This document shows positions 1 to 6,776 of a DNA stretch of 19,764 bases, in pieces; the first letter of the stretch is position 1, and the number at the start of each line of letters is the position of its first letter. The position numbers were made by a program, and so were the translations under genes. The notes beneath the pieces are model-generated. The model worked only from the letters and a program-made list of their open reading frames with translations. It was not told where the DNA came from and ran no database searches. The stretch is taken from contig CANDYO010000014.1 in NCBI GenBank assembly GCA_947424995.1, forward strand, positions 1 through 19,764, read 5' to 3'. The stretch is from Rickettsiales bacterium (GTDB lineage: Bacteria > Pseudomonadota > Alphaproteobacteria > Rickettsiales > CANDYO01).

Positions 1-1
1 C

Positions 2-406
2 TTCACTATTTCTTACTGCAATAAATTCTAATACTTGATTTTTTATAATTGGAGCTACTAAATTACTTGCTTCAGCTAAGCTTAAATCTTGCATACGACC
101 ATTAACTAAAGGCTGTTGACTTTGGAATGCTCCTCTTACAAAAGTCAATTGTTCACCTATTTCACCAGGAAAGATCTCCTTTGCAGTACTAAGCGATGTT
201 TCTATTGATTCTTGCATTGCAGCAACATTTAACCCTGGAGCTTGAACAGCCTCCATGCGAGCATTAGGTTGCTGAACTACTCTCTCTTGTCTCTCTTGAT
301 TTGCTATTGGTCTTTGGATTATTGGAACATTTAAATCTTGTTGACGCTGAGCTACTGGAGCGGCATTAACTCTTTCAGCAGTTAAAACTAAATTATTTTT
401 TCTCGC
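2..406 (-). pseudogene. In-frame continuation of the 407-2185 gene beyond a TAA stop (partial, runs off window)
   Basis: After the TAA at 407-409 the same minus-strand frame stays open for 135 codons to the window edge. The first codons read ARKNNLVLTAERVNAAP, followed by a Gln-rich stretch (for example QRQQDL and QERQERVVQQ) and then a more ordinary helical-looking part. No start codon with a Shine-Dalgarno sequence is visible. In-frame ATGs occur only at 254-256 and 215-217, well inside the open stretch, and the first is preceded by no purine-rich motif. An open frame this long in AT-rich DNA, exactly in phase with the upstream gene, suggests that it is the C-terminal part of the same protein cut off by a nonsense change (CAA to TAA is one transition). 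It could instead be a separate downstream gene with an unusual start. No function is recognised. Confidence 0.6.
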
Positions 407-2185
407 TTAAGCTGTTATATAACCTAAATTCTCTGGAGTAGAAGGAATAGTAGCACCAAGAAGGCAATCATTGAGAATAGATGCTTTTCTGGTTTCCGTT
501 ATTACTGCTGCATCGGCTACAATTCTTGCTTCTGTAATAGCTTCTCCCGTGTTTTCAAGCATCCTCCTTGCATCGTCTCGATCTGCTGTAAGATTATTTT
601 GCTGTCTCATTTCAACAGGCTCTAATCTCAATCCAATAGCTAATCTACTTTTTGCATCTGCAACCTCCCCCTGGGTTAGCTCGCTTATCTTCCGATCCAT
701 TGATAATCCTGTTCGTAATTGAACTTGTTCAAATGCTAATGTTGCATTTAATCTAACTTCTGCTAGTTTAGCCGGACCTAAATTTATATCTTTACAATGT
801 GCTATAACATCCTGTAAATTACCATTTCTAATTGCATCAACAAGAATAACACCTACTTCTTGACAACCAGCTCCACCTTCAACGCTTGGAAACACACCAC
901 TAATTACTGTTCGCTCAGATTGACTTATATTAACTCTTGAACCTGATGATCTTAAATCATTATTGATTGCAGTTGTTACTGCTTTGGAAATATTTTGTAA
1001 CTCTGCAAGTGCTTCAGGTGGTACTTGTTCAGTTTGATTTAAGATAGTTGTACGATAATTATTGCCTTCTTTCACTCCAGCTATATATACTGTGTGACCT
1101 CCTCCAGCCGCAGACATAGTAATTGGAATAATAAATTCTTTGCCTCTTGCAATTTTTGCTAAAGCATAATCTTTTGCCTCTCCTACATTATCCAACTCTA
1201 CTGTTTCAAGCCCGCCTGCAGGCGGCACTCTATCCATTAAAGCCCCAGGGATAAGATTATTTGCTAACGCTATATTGATTAACTCTCTTCTATTGCTCTC
1301 AATAGATGGCCTTGTCAAAGCTTCAGGGATCTCTCTTCCTTTCATCCCCATAGATAGCTCATAGTTTTCTATCGCAATTTTTTCTACATTTGAAGTTACT
1401 TGAGAAGTCCAGCTCTGTTTATTAGTATAATACAATAATTTAGTTATATTAGGTAATTGTCCACTTTCAATTGATCTGCAAAGCTCTTGCACTTGTGGAT
1501 CAAGCATATCATTTTCTGAAATTACTGTTGATTTAATCGCACCATTTTGGTTAATTTTAATAGTTATAGCTCCTGTTGAATCTTTCGAAACTCCTATCTG
1601 ATTGTTAGCAAGCTCTGCTGCTGCATTTGCTAAAAATTTACTACTATAACCACGAGTTGGACCTTTATCTTGCTCTGTTTTGATCTTAGTATAAAGCGAG
1701 CTTAAATCTGGATCAGCTACTATTTGAGCTGCTGTTATAGTAGAGTCTCTGCCCTTAATATGACATCTTATGTCGTTACCCTCAACGTACATGTACTTGC
1801 CTTGAGCTCTTTCTAGTTGAAGCGGATCATTTGGATTAATTATAAGTGCATCAGCTGAATCTGAAGGCCCACCTTTCATTAAATAAGTTTTACCCTGGTA
1901 AGTCCTAACTCCTAATTCTTGTGTATTTGATGTTCTTCTATTTGGGGCTAGCGCTACAACTTTATAAGCAAAAGCTTTTCTTGTAATCGTTGGAAGCTCA
2001 TCATCACCTAACTCTTGCTGTACATAAGCATTAAATACTTGCTGAGTCATTTGAGTACGAGAGCTTACCGAAACTAAATATTTTTTACCATCACGAACAG
2101 CTTCTGCTAATAGTGGCTGCCTAAGACCACCTACTTCAGGTGTTTCATAAATAATTTCTGTAACGTTGATTGGTTTATCTCTCAT
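407..2185 (-). CDS. Orphan 592-residue protein, possible CE-clan cysteine protease/effector-like, probably truncated
   Basis: I do not recognise this protein as a named family. It has no signal peptide or membrane segment and looks soluble. The start is supported by a strong Shine-Dalgarno sequence, AAAGGAG, 7 bases before the ATG. The region 357-452 resembles the layout of Ulp1/YopJ (C48/C55) cysteine proteases or acetyltransferases: GGHTVYIAGV with His364, a beta-like stretch ending ILNQT with Asn383 where an Asp/Glu is usual, a PPEALAEL helix, and then GVFPSVEGGAGCQEVGV with Cys441. The spacings (19 and 58 residues) are near those of the family, but the acidic residue and the Gln usually found just before the Cys are absent, so this is a structural guess only. 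The C-terminal part (480-570) is rich in charged helix. The frame continues after the stop to the window edge, so the gene may be disrupted. Enzymes of this clan are known rickettsial effectors, which fits an accessory role, but the assignment is weak. Confidence 0.75.
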   Translation of the reverse strand: MRDKPINVTEIIYETPEVGGLRQPLLAEAVRDGKKYLVSVSSRTQMTQQVFNAYVQQELGDDELPTITRKAFAYKVVALAPNRRTSNTQELGVRTYQGKTYLMKGGPSDSADALIINPNDPLQLERAQGKYMYVEGNDIRCHIKGRDSTITAAQIVADPDLSSLYTKIKTEQDKGPTRGYSSKFLANAAAELANNQIGVSKDSTGAITIKINQNGAIKSTVISENDMLDPQVQELCRSIESGQLPNITKLLYYTNKQSWTSQVTSNVEKIAIENYELSMGMKGREIPEALTRPSIESNRRELINIALANNLIPGALMDRVPPAGGLETVELDNVGEAKDYALAKIARGKEFIIPITMSAAGGGHTVYIAGVKEGNNYRTTILNQTEQVPPEALAELQNISKAVTTAINNDLRSSGSRVNISQSERTVISGVFPSVEGGAGCQEVGVILVDAIRNGNLQDVIAHCKDINLGPAKLAEVRLNATLAFEQVQLRTGLSMDRKISELTQGEVADAKSRLAIGLRLEPVEMRQQNNLTADRDDARRMLENTGEAITEARIVADAAVITETRKASILNDCLLGATIPSTPENLGYITA

Positions 2186-2252
2186 AACAAAACTCCTTTG
2201 AATATTTCTTTAATATTAAAGGATATGAGAATATAATTAAGAATTGATTAAT

Positions 2253-2792
2253 TTAGAATCTTTTGGCTAGGCCTATTGATATCTTGCACCCGAGCTTGAT
2301 TGCTTGGTACAGCAATTTATGACCTAGATTTAGATCACTCATATTAGCTTTAGCAATATCATGATGTTCGAGTTCTTCTTGTCTAAATTTTTCAATATTT
2401 TCGGCTAAATCTGGTTCGTTTATTTCTTCAAGCTGCGCTAGTTGTTCTCTGTAATGGTCATTAATCACTTCTTCAACTGCTTCAGTGCAAATCATCGCTG
2501 AATTTTTTCCAAGGCTAGCACTAGCTTTGCCAAGCGCATAGCCAAACATATGCCAAATTGGCATCAGCAGAGATGGCCTTACTCTTCTTTGCTGCATAGA
2601 TTTAGTAAAATAATCTAGATGAACTTCTTCTTGATCTGCCATGTGTTTTAATAATTGTTGATCTTGTGGATCTTTTAGCACTGATAACTGACCTAAATAT
2701 ATCTGCTTAGCGCCATATTCTCCAGCATGATCAACTCTAATCATCTGCTCAACTAACTGATCTTTTTTTAAATCGCCAGGTAAAATAGTCAT
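2253..2792 (-). CDS. coq7: Coq7 family 2-polyprenyl-3-methyl-6-methoxy-1,4-benzoquinol hydroxylase
   Basis: This is a membrane-associated di-iron monooxygenase that adds the C6 (yeast C5) hydroxyl group late in ubiquinone synthesis. The 179-residue length is usual for bacterial Coq7. The di-iron ligands are visible as a duplicated carboxylate/histidine pattern: Glu25 in RVDHAGEYGA, E55xxH58 in DQEEVHLDYF, Glu107/Glu108 with His113 in EAVEEVINDHY, and E140xxH143 in QEELEHHDIA. The central hydrophobic helix around 73-100 fits interfacial membrane binding. It is the last gene of a bcp-dsbB-coq7 run: its ATG overlaps the dsbB stop by 4 bases (ATGA), implying translational coupling. Because DsbB passes electrons to ubiquinone, the pairing of quinone synthesis with a quinone-using oxidase makes sense. 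The family assignment is secure. Confidence 0.96.
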   Translation of the reverse strand: MTILPGDLKKDQLVEQMIRVDHAGEYGAKQIYLGQLSVLKDPQDQQLLKHMADQEEVHLDYFTKSMQQRRVRPSLLMPIWHMFGYALGKASASLGKNSAMICTEAVEEVINDHYREQLAQLEEINEPDLAENIEKFRQEELEHHDIAKANMSDLNLGHKLLYQAIKLGCKISIGLAKRF

Positions 2793-3280
2793 GATAATTT
2801 TCTAAAAGTACGACTGAAGCAATAAAACAAACAAATAGCGTATAATAAATTCCATTCAACCATCGAAAAATTCATGAATCTAAAACTAACTTCACTGCAA
2901 GTGCTAGCCACTTTTCCAGCACTCAGCATATCTTGTACAGTTGAATTAACTCCATTTTTAACCTGACAAACATGTGAATCTTCAAAAATATAACGCTCGA
3001 GCCCTACATGATAACTGGCTAAGGTAATTTCAGCCATCAGTAACATCGATATCACGAAACGTAAATATTGACGAGTGGCAGGGACTAAAAGCGTTACTAA
3101 CGTAAAGATAATTAACAAAAAATATGGAATTCTTTGATATAGGCATAAGATACATGGATGCAAATGAAAAATAAATTCAGCTAAATAAGCGGCTATAATC
3201 GCCAAACTACTGGCAACAAAAATTAATAAGTACGTATCTTGTTTTATTTTATTGATGAGCTTTGATACTGGTAATAACAT
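2789..3280 (-). CDS. dsbB: DsbB-family disulfide bond formation protein (quinone-linked thiol oxidoreductase)
   Basis: This inner-membrane protein reoxidises periplasmic DsbA-type oxidases and passes the electrons to quinone. It has four predicted membrane helices at about 17-37, 51-69, 73-93 and 141-157. The first periplasmic loop holds the CxxC pair (Cys43-Cys46 in HPCILCLYQR), followed by the conserved Arg50 next to the quinone site. The second loop carries Cys105 and Cys128, the interdomain pair. Length (163) is normal. The ATG lies inside the 3' end of bcp (32-base overlap) and the stop overlaps the coq7 start by 4 bases, so the three genes are almost certainly co-transcribed. No dsbA is seen in the window. 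The DsbB superfamily is clear; DsbB as opposed to a DsbI-like variant is inferred from the four-cysteine layout and size. Confidence 0.93.
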   Translation of the reverse strand: MLLPVSKLINKIKQDTYLLIFVASSLAIIAAYLAEFIFHLHPCILCLYQRIPYFLLIIFTLVTLLVPATRQYLRFVISMLLMAEITLASYHVGLERYIFEDSHVCQVKNGVNSTVQDMLSAGKVASTCSEVSFRFMNFSMVEWNLLYAICLFYCFSRTFRKLS

Positions 3281-3728
3281 CTTCTATATGTCCTGCAATT
3301 TTTACATCTGGCCAAATTTTTATAATTATACCTTTAGTATCTATCAAAAATGTTCTGCGCGCAACCCCCATATATTTTCTGCCATACATCGATTTTTCCA
3401 CCCAACAACTAAACCTTTGACAAACTTGTCCTTCAACATCAGCAAGTAAGATATGCTTAAGATCATATTTTTCTTTAAATTTTTCGTGTTTTTTCACTGG
3501 ATCGCGTGAGATGCCAATTATTACAGTATTAAGATTCTCAAACTGATCAATTGCGCAGCTAAAATCTTTAGCTTCAATTGTGCAGCCTGGTGTATCATCT
3601 TTAGGATAAAAATAAATCACTATATTTTTGCCCGCAAAATCACTAATGCTGATGTTTTTATCTTGATCCGAAGGAAGGGTAAAATTAGGAACTTTATCCC
3701 CAACTGCTAATTCTTTATTATTTTCCAT
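3249..3728 (-). CDS. bcp: Bcp/PrxQ-type thioredoxin-dependent thiol peroxidase
   Basis: This is a cytoplasmic peroxiredoxin that reduces hydrogen peroxide and organic peroxides. The peroxidatic Cys49 lies in the signature FYPKDDTPGCTIEA, with the active-site Arg at 124 in GVARRTFLID; the segment KSMYGRKYMG is also typical. I chose the start at 3728 (159 residues, MENNKELAVGDKVPNF) because AGGAG lies 8 bases upstream and the family begins here; an in-frame ATG further upstream at 3794 would add 22 residues unlike any Bcp. Classical Bcp has its resolving Cys five residues after the peroxidatic one, but here that place is Lys54. Cys58, nine residues on, or Cys103/Cys108 might serve instead, or the enzyme may work in 1-Cys mode. 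It is the first gene of the bcp-dsbB-coq7 redox operon. Confidence 0.95.
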   Translation of the reverse strand: MENNKELAVGDKVPNFTLPSDQDKNISISDFAGKNIVIYFYPKDDTPGCTIEAKDFSCAIDQFENLNTVIIGISRDPVKKHEKFKEKYDLKHILLADVEGQVCQRFSCWVEKSMYGRKYMGVARRTFLIDTKGIIIKIWPDVKIAGHIEDVITSIKAHQ

Positions 3729-3800
3729 GATATTTTCTCCTTGAGTTATGACTATTGTATGAGATATTTTTATATAAACAAGATGTAAAAACAATACGAT

Positions 3801-3923
3801 GACGTCGCCCTTGGCCGAAAGCCGAGGGTCCAGATTAAATCTCTTAAAAGCATTAAGTTAACTAAGTTATATAAAGAGAATTCAACTGGACCCTCGGGTC
3901 GCTTTGCGCCCCAAGGGTGACGA
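3801..3923. repeat. Intergenic palindromic repeat, copy A (same family as 9191-9322)
   Basis: This is a long imperfect inverted repeat. The left arm (3801-3845) contains CCCTTGGCC and CCGAGGGTCCAG; the right arm (3874-3923) contains CTGGACCCTCGGG and CCAAGGGTGACGAC, which pair with it. The intervening loop of about 28 bases is AT-rich. Arms and loop both match copy B at 9191-9322, so the two are related by descent and not merely similar hairpins. It fills most of the gap between ispG and bcp, both on the minus strand, and could serve as a transcription barrier between them. It encodes no protein. Confidence 0.85.
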
Positions 3924-3971
3924 CCTTGGTTGACAACACTAAATACCTAACCAAGCTAATTAACTCTTACA

Positions 3972-5225
3972 CTATTTCCCAGAATATCTCTGTTCAATAT
4001 AATTAACTAAAATCTGTTGAAATTCTTGAGAAATTGTACCACCTCTTAAAGTATGAGACTTTTTCCCGTCAGTAAATACTGGCGCTATTTTTTCTTCACC
4101 AGTTCCCGGCAAACTAATACCAATATCAGCATGCTTACTTTCTCCAGGACCATTAACAATACAACCCATTACTGCAATTTTAAGATCCTCCACCCCAGGA
4201 TATAATTTTTGCCAATTAGGCATACTCGCTTTGATAAAATTATCGATATCTTCAGCAAGTGATTGAAAATAACTGCTAGTAGTTCTCCCACAACCAGGAC
4301 AAGCTGAAACTTCAGGAGCAAAACTGCGTAAATTTAAAGCTTGCAGAGTTGATTTACAAATTTCTACTTCTTCTGTACGCGCTCCACCAGGCCTTGGGGT
4401 AATTGAAGCACGAATAGTATCGCCAATTCCTTGCTCTAGCAGAATAGAGAGAGCAGCAGCTGTGGAAACCGTTCCCTTAACTCCCATTCCAGCTTCAGTT
4501 AACCCTAAATGCAAAGCATAATTGCTATATTTAGCTAAAGCTTGATAAACTGCAATCAGATCAGGAATCCGGCTAGTTTTACATGAAAGAATAATTTTAT
4601 CTTTGCTAAGTCCTATATTTTCTGCCTTCTTAGCACTAATGAGACAAGATGATACTAATGCATCATATAATATTTCAGTTGCCGATTTAGGATTAGGCTT
4701 TTTAGCATTATTATCCATTAATTCAGCTAGCATCGATTGATCTAAACTACCCCAGTTAACTCCAATTCGTACTGGCTTATCTTTTGCTAAGGCAATATTA
4801 ATCATCTGTTCAAATTGCTTATCTCTTTTCTCACCAAAACCTACATTACCAGGATTGATTCTATATTTAGCCAAAGCATCAGCACAATCTGGATAATTTT
4901 CAAGTAAACTATGGCCGTTATAATGAAAACAGCCAACTAAAGGTATATCAAAACCAGCTTTAAGAATTAAGTTCTTAACTTCACCAACTGCTTTAGCAGC
5001 CGCATCATTATTCACCGTAATTCGAACAATTTCAGAACCTGCCTGATAAAGCTCAATTACTTGTTTAGCAGTTGCTTTGGCATCTGCTGTATCAGTATTA
5101 GTCATTGACTGCACTAATATCGGCGCATCACCACCAATATACCGATTGCCTACTTTTACTTTGCGAGTCTTATGACGAATGATCTGTTGATTTTGATGAA
5201 TATCGATATTTTCTACTTGGGTCAT
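3972..5225 (-). CDS. ispG: 4-hydroxy-3-methylbut-2-en-1-yl diphosphate synthase (IspG/GcpE)
   Basis: This 4Fe-4S enzyme of the MEP pathway converts methylerythritol cyclodiphosphate, the product of IspF, to HMBPP. At 417 residues it is the usual proteobacterial form. The N-terminal TIM barrel starts with VKVGNRYIGGDAPILVQSMT and includes the INPGNVG motif (123-129). The C-terminal cluster domain has Cys309 and Cys312 (SACPGCGRT), Cys355 (MGCIVNGPGE) and Glu362, the four expected cluster ligands. The MTQVEN start has only a weak Shine-Dalgarno sequence. It stands alone on the minus strand. With ispDF at 17337-18461 it shows that this organism makes its own isoprenoid precursors, which also feed the ubiquinone that Coq7 finishes. 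Confidence 0.97.
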   Translation of the reverse strand: MTQVENIDIHQNQQIIRHKTRKVKVGNRYIGGDAPILVQSMTNTDTADAKATAKQVIELYQAGSEIVRITVNNDAAAKAVGEVKNLILKAGFDIPLVGCFHYNGHSLLENYPDCADALAKYRINPGNVGFGEKRDKQFEQMINIALAKDKPVRIGVNWGSLDQSMLAELMDNNAKKPNPKSATEILYDALVSSCLISAKKAENIGLSKDKIILSCKTSRIPDLIAVYQALAKYSNYALHLGLTEAGMGVKGTVSTAAALSILLEQGIGDTIRASITPRPGGARTEEVEICKSTLQALNLRSFAPEVSACPGCGRTTSSYFQSLAEDIDNFIKASMPNWQKLYPGVEDLKIAVMGCIVNGPGESKHADIGISLPGTGEEKIAPVFTDGKKSHTLRGGTISQEFQQILVNYIEQRYSGK

Positions 5226-5335
5226 TGATGTACTGTTTTCTGTAAGTTACAACCAACTTATAGATAACATATCTAATAAAAAATAACAAGCTTGATGAGT
5301 TTTAATTAAGATGGTGAATTTTATAGGATGAAGCA

Positions 5336-5365
5336 GTAGCTAAATATAAAAATATACTTAGCTAC
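5336..5365. other. Stem-loop downstream of rpmA
   Basis: GTAGCTAAATATA (5336-5348) pairs with TATACTTAGCTAC (5353-5365) around an AAAA loop, with one mismatch in 13 pairs. It sits 12 bases past the rpmA stop and could mark the end of the rplU-rpmA transcript. Neither strand has a T-tract after the stem, so it is not a textbook intrinsic terminator; it may protect the 3' end of the mRNA. The rest of the 5226-5377 gap shows nothing I can name. Confidence 0.45.
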
Positions 5366-5377
5366 TAAATCTTGATA

Positions 5378-5626
5378 TTACGCGCAAACGTGAATGTAAG
5401 TACGATTTGTTCTTTTATCGAAAGACACAGCACCTGGGATTAATGCATGTAAAGTATGATCTCTACCCATGTGAACATTTTTACCTGGGTGATACTTCGT
5501 TCCTCTTTGACGCACTAAAATAACGCCTGGTTGTACTTTTTGACCATCACCAACTTTGGTACCTAATCTACGACCTATTGAATCTCTTCCGTTCCTGGAA
5601 CTACCACCAGCTTTTTTCGTGGCCAT
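5378..5626 (-). CDS. rpmA: 50S ribosomal protein L27
   Basis: L27 is a protein of the large ribosomal subunit whose N-terminal tail reaches the peptidyl transferase centre. The N-terminus (MATKKAGGSSRNGRDSIGRR) and the core segment RQRGTKYHPGKNVHMGRDHTL are diagnostic. Its 82 residues are slightly shorter than the usual 84-90 because the C-terminus ends at IHVCA. No N-terminal extension of the Firmicutes type needing proteolytic removal is present. AGGAG precedes the ATG. It lies 16 bases after rplU in the same direction, the conserved rplU-rpmA operon. Confidence 0.98.
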   Translation of the reverse strand: MATKKAGGSSRNGRDSIGRRLGTKVGDGQKVQPGVILVRQRGTKYHPGKNVHMGRDHTLHALIPGAVSFDKRTNRTYIHVCA

Positions 5627-5642
5627 TGTTTATCTCCTTAAC

Positions 5643-5960
5643 TTATTTACCTAAAGTGATTGACATCACTTTTACTAATGAAATTGGTTGTCTATGACCA
5701 TTTTTACGACGATAGTTTTTTCTTCTTCTTTTCTTGAAAATTATTACTTTCGCATCTTTATCGTGATCAACTATTTGTATTTTTACTGAAGCGCCTTTAA
5801 CATGTGGAGCACCTACTAAAATTGACCCTTCTTGGCCGAGCATCATAATCTCATTCAGCTCTATTTCTTGGCCTAAAGGCGCATCAATTTTTTCTAGCTT
5901 TAATACTTGGTTTTCTTGAACCTTGTATTGCTTGCCACCACTTTTGAATACTGCAAACAT
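5643..5960 (-). CDS. rplU: 50S ribosomal protein L21
   Basis: L21 binds 23S rRNA in the large subunit. The start MFAVFKSGGKQYKV and the basic segment FKKRRRKNYRRKNGHRQP (74-91) are characteristic, and the length of 105 is normal. A purine-rich AAGGG lies just before the start. It is the first gene of rplU-rpmA and is read from a near-consensus promoter in the gap shared with rnpB. Confidence 0.98.
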   Translation of the reverse strand: MFAVFKSGGKQYKVQENQVLKLEKIDAPLGQEIELNEIMMLGQEGSILVGAPHVKGASVKIQIVDHDKDAKVIIFKKRRRKNYRRKNGHRQPISLVKVMSITLGK

Positions 5961-6000
5961 CTTATACCCTTGAATTACTATATATTTAAATAGATCTCAA

Positions 6001-6028
6001 AATATAACTCGTATTTATCTAATGTCAA
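6001..6028 (-). promoter_or_regulatory. Predicted sigma-70 type promoter for rplU-rpmA
   Basis: Reading the minus strand there is a perfect TTGACA (6023-6028), a 16-base spacer and TATATT (6001-6006), about 40 bases before the rplU ATG. It is one of the best promoter matches in the window. The position between divergent genes supports it; there is no experimental evidence. Confidence 0.7.
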
Positions 6029-6036
6029 TTAAATTA

Positions 6037-6065
6037 TTGCAATTTTTATAGATAAATACTAGAGT
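6037..6065 (+). promoter_or_regulatory. Predicted promoter for rnpB
   Basis: TTGCAA (6037-6042), a 17-base spacer and TAGAGT (6060-6065) lie just upstream of the RNase P RNA. The expected transcription start, 7 bases after the -10 box, falls at the first base of helix P1 (6072). The hexamers are only moderate matches (4 of 6 each), but the geometry is right. Its -35 box lies 8 bases from that of the divergent rplU promoter. Confidence 0.55.
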
Positions 6066-6071
6066 TGGATC

Positions 6072-6481
6072 CTTAAGGTGGTTGGAGCAATCGCTCGCTT
6101 AAAATCTTTTAAAGACTTAAGCGGGAGGAAAGTCCGGACTCCACGGAAAAATAGTGCTAGATAACGTCTAGCGGAGCTTTAAAACTCTAGGGAAAGTGCA
6201 ACAGAAAGATACCGCCATATTATTTTAATTAGATATTATGGTAAGGGTGAAATGGCGTGGTAAGAGCACACCGCAGGTTAGGTGACTACACCTGGCATGG
6301 CAAACCCCACTAGGAGCAAGACCAAATAGAAACAGTTTGTAAAGTTTTTTCGCTTTATCTAAATTTATTTAGAGGGCTGTTTGGGTAGGTCGCTCGAGGT
6401 TAATGGCAACATTAATCCCAGATAAATGATTGCTAAAGAGTTATACCTCTTACAGAATCCGGCTTATACATCCACCTTAAG
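6072..6481 (+). ncRNA. rnpB: RNase P RNA (bacterial type A)
   Basis: This is the catalytic RNA that trims the 5' leader of tRNA precursors, working with the RnpA protein. The ends pair to form P1: CTTAAGGTGG at 6072-6081 with CCACCTTAAG at 6472-6481. Conserved core blocks appear in order: GAGGAAAGTCCGGACTCC near the 5' end, AAGTGCAACAGAAAGATACC, GGTAAGAGCACACCG, GGCAAACCCCAC followed by GGAGCAAGACCAAATAG (the P15 region with a GG-containing loop for the tRNA CCA end), and ACAGAATCCGGCTTA near the 3' end, which forms the universal P4 helix with the 5' core. The length of about 410 bases is normal. AT-rich peripheral helices account for the variable parts. The ends are set from P1 pairing and may be a few bases off. 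Confidence 0.96.
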
Positions 6482-6553
6482 ACTCACACGAGCTAAAATA
6501 GTCATAAAAGAATGCTAAATCACCATCCCTGTAAGCGTTCACCCTTCAAGCGA

Positions 6554-6746
6554 TGAACGTCTTTGCGAAAAAAATGTTTTATTGCATTTATGCAGAAAAT
6601 ATTTTTTGTGGCAATCCAGGATAAATATCTAGACCAAAGGTCTACATTATTTTTTGTAATCTCTTGCGGGATTATTTATCTAACTGGATCGCCACTCTTA
6701 ACACTTCTATCCTAACGGCTATGAAGCACTTCGCTCGCGATGACGT
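6554..6746. repeat. Intergenic palindromic repeat, copy C (nested hairpins)
   Basis: The outer arms are TGAACGTCTTTGCGA on the left and TCGCGATGACGTT on the right. Just inside is an AT-rich hairpin (6568-6607) of AAAAAATGTTTT-ATTGCA type, then an inner inverted repeat GTGGCAATCCAGGATAAAT (6609-6627) against ATTTATCTAACTGGATCGCCAC (6673-6694), with small hairpins in the loop. The left hairpin is nearly the same as the one at 12644-12710. The element fills the 295-base gap between the convergent rnpB and parC genes, so it may also separate their transcripts. Nothing coding was seen in the gap. Confidence 0.8.
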
Positions 6747-6776
6747 TAATAACTAAAAAATAAAACCTATACACCT

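Noticed and set aside
471..722. Plus-strand open frame of 83 codons
   Set aside because: It is antisense inside the long minus-strand gene and resembles no protein.
3729..3794. Upstream ATG extending Bcp by 22 residues
   Set aside because: The extra residues are unlike Bcp family starts, and AGGAG sits correctly before the ATG at 3728.
5336..5365. Intrinsic terminator for rplU-rpmA
   Set aside because: The stem is AT-rich and no T-tract follows on either strand, so it is listed only as a stem-loop.
5226..5377. tRNA or riboswitch in the gap between ispG and rpmA
   Set aside because: No cloverleaf, T-loop GTTCRA motif or known aptamer core was found.
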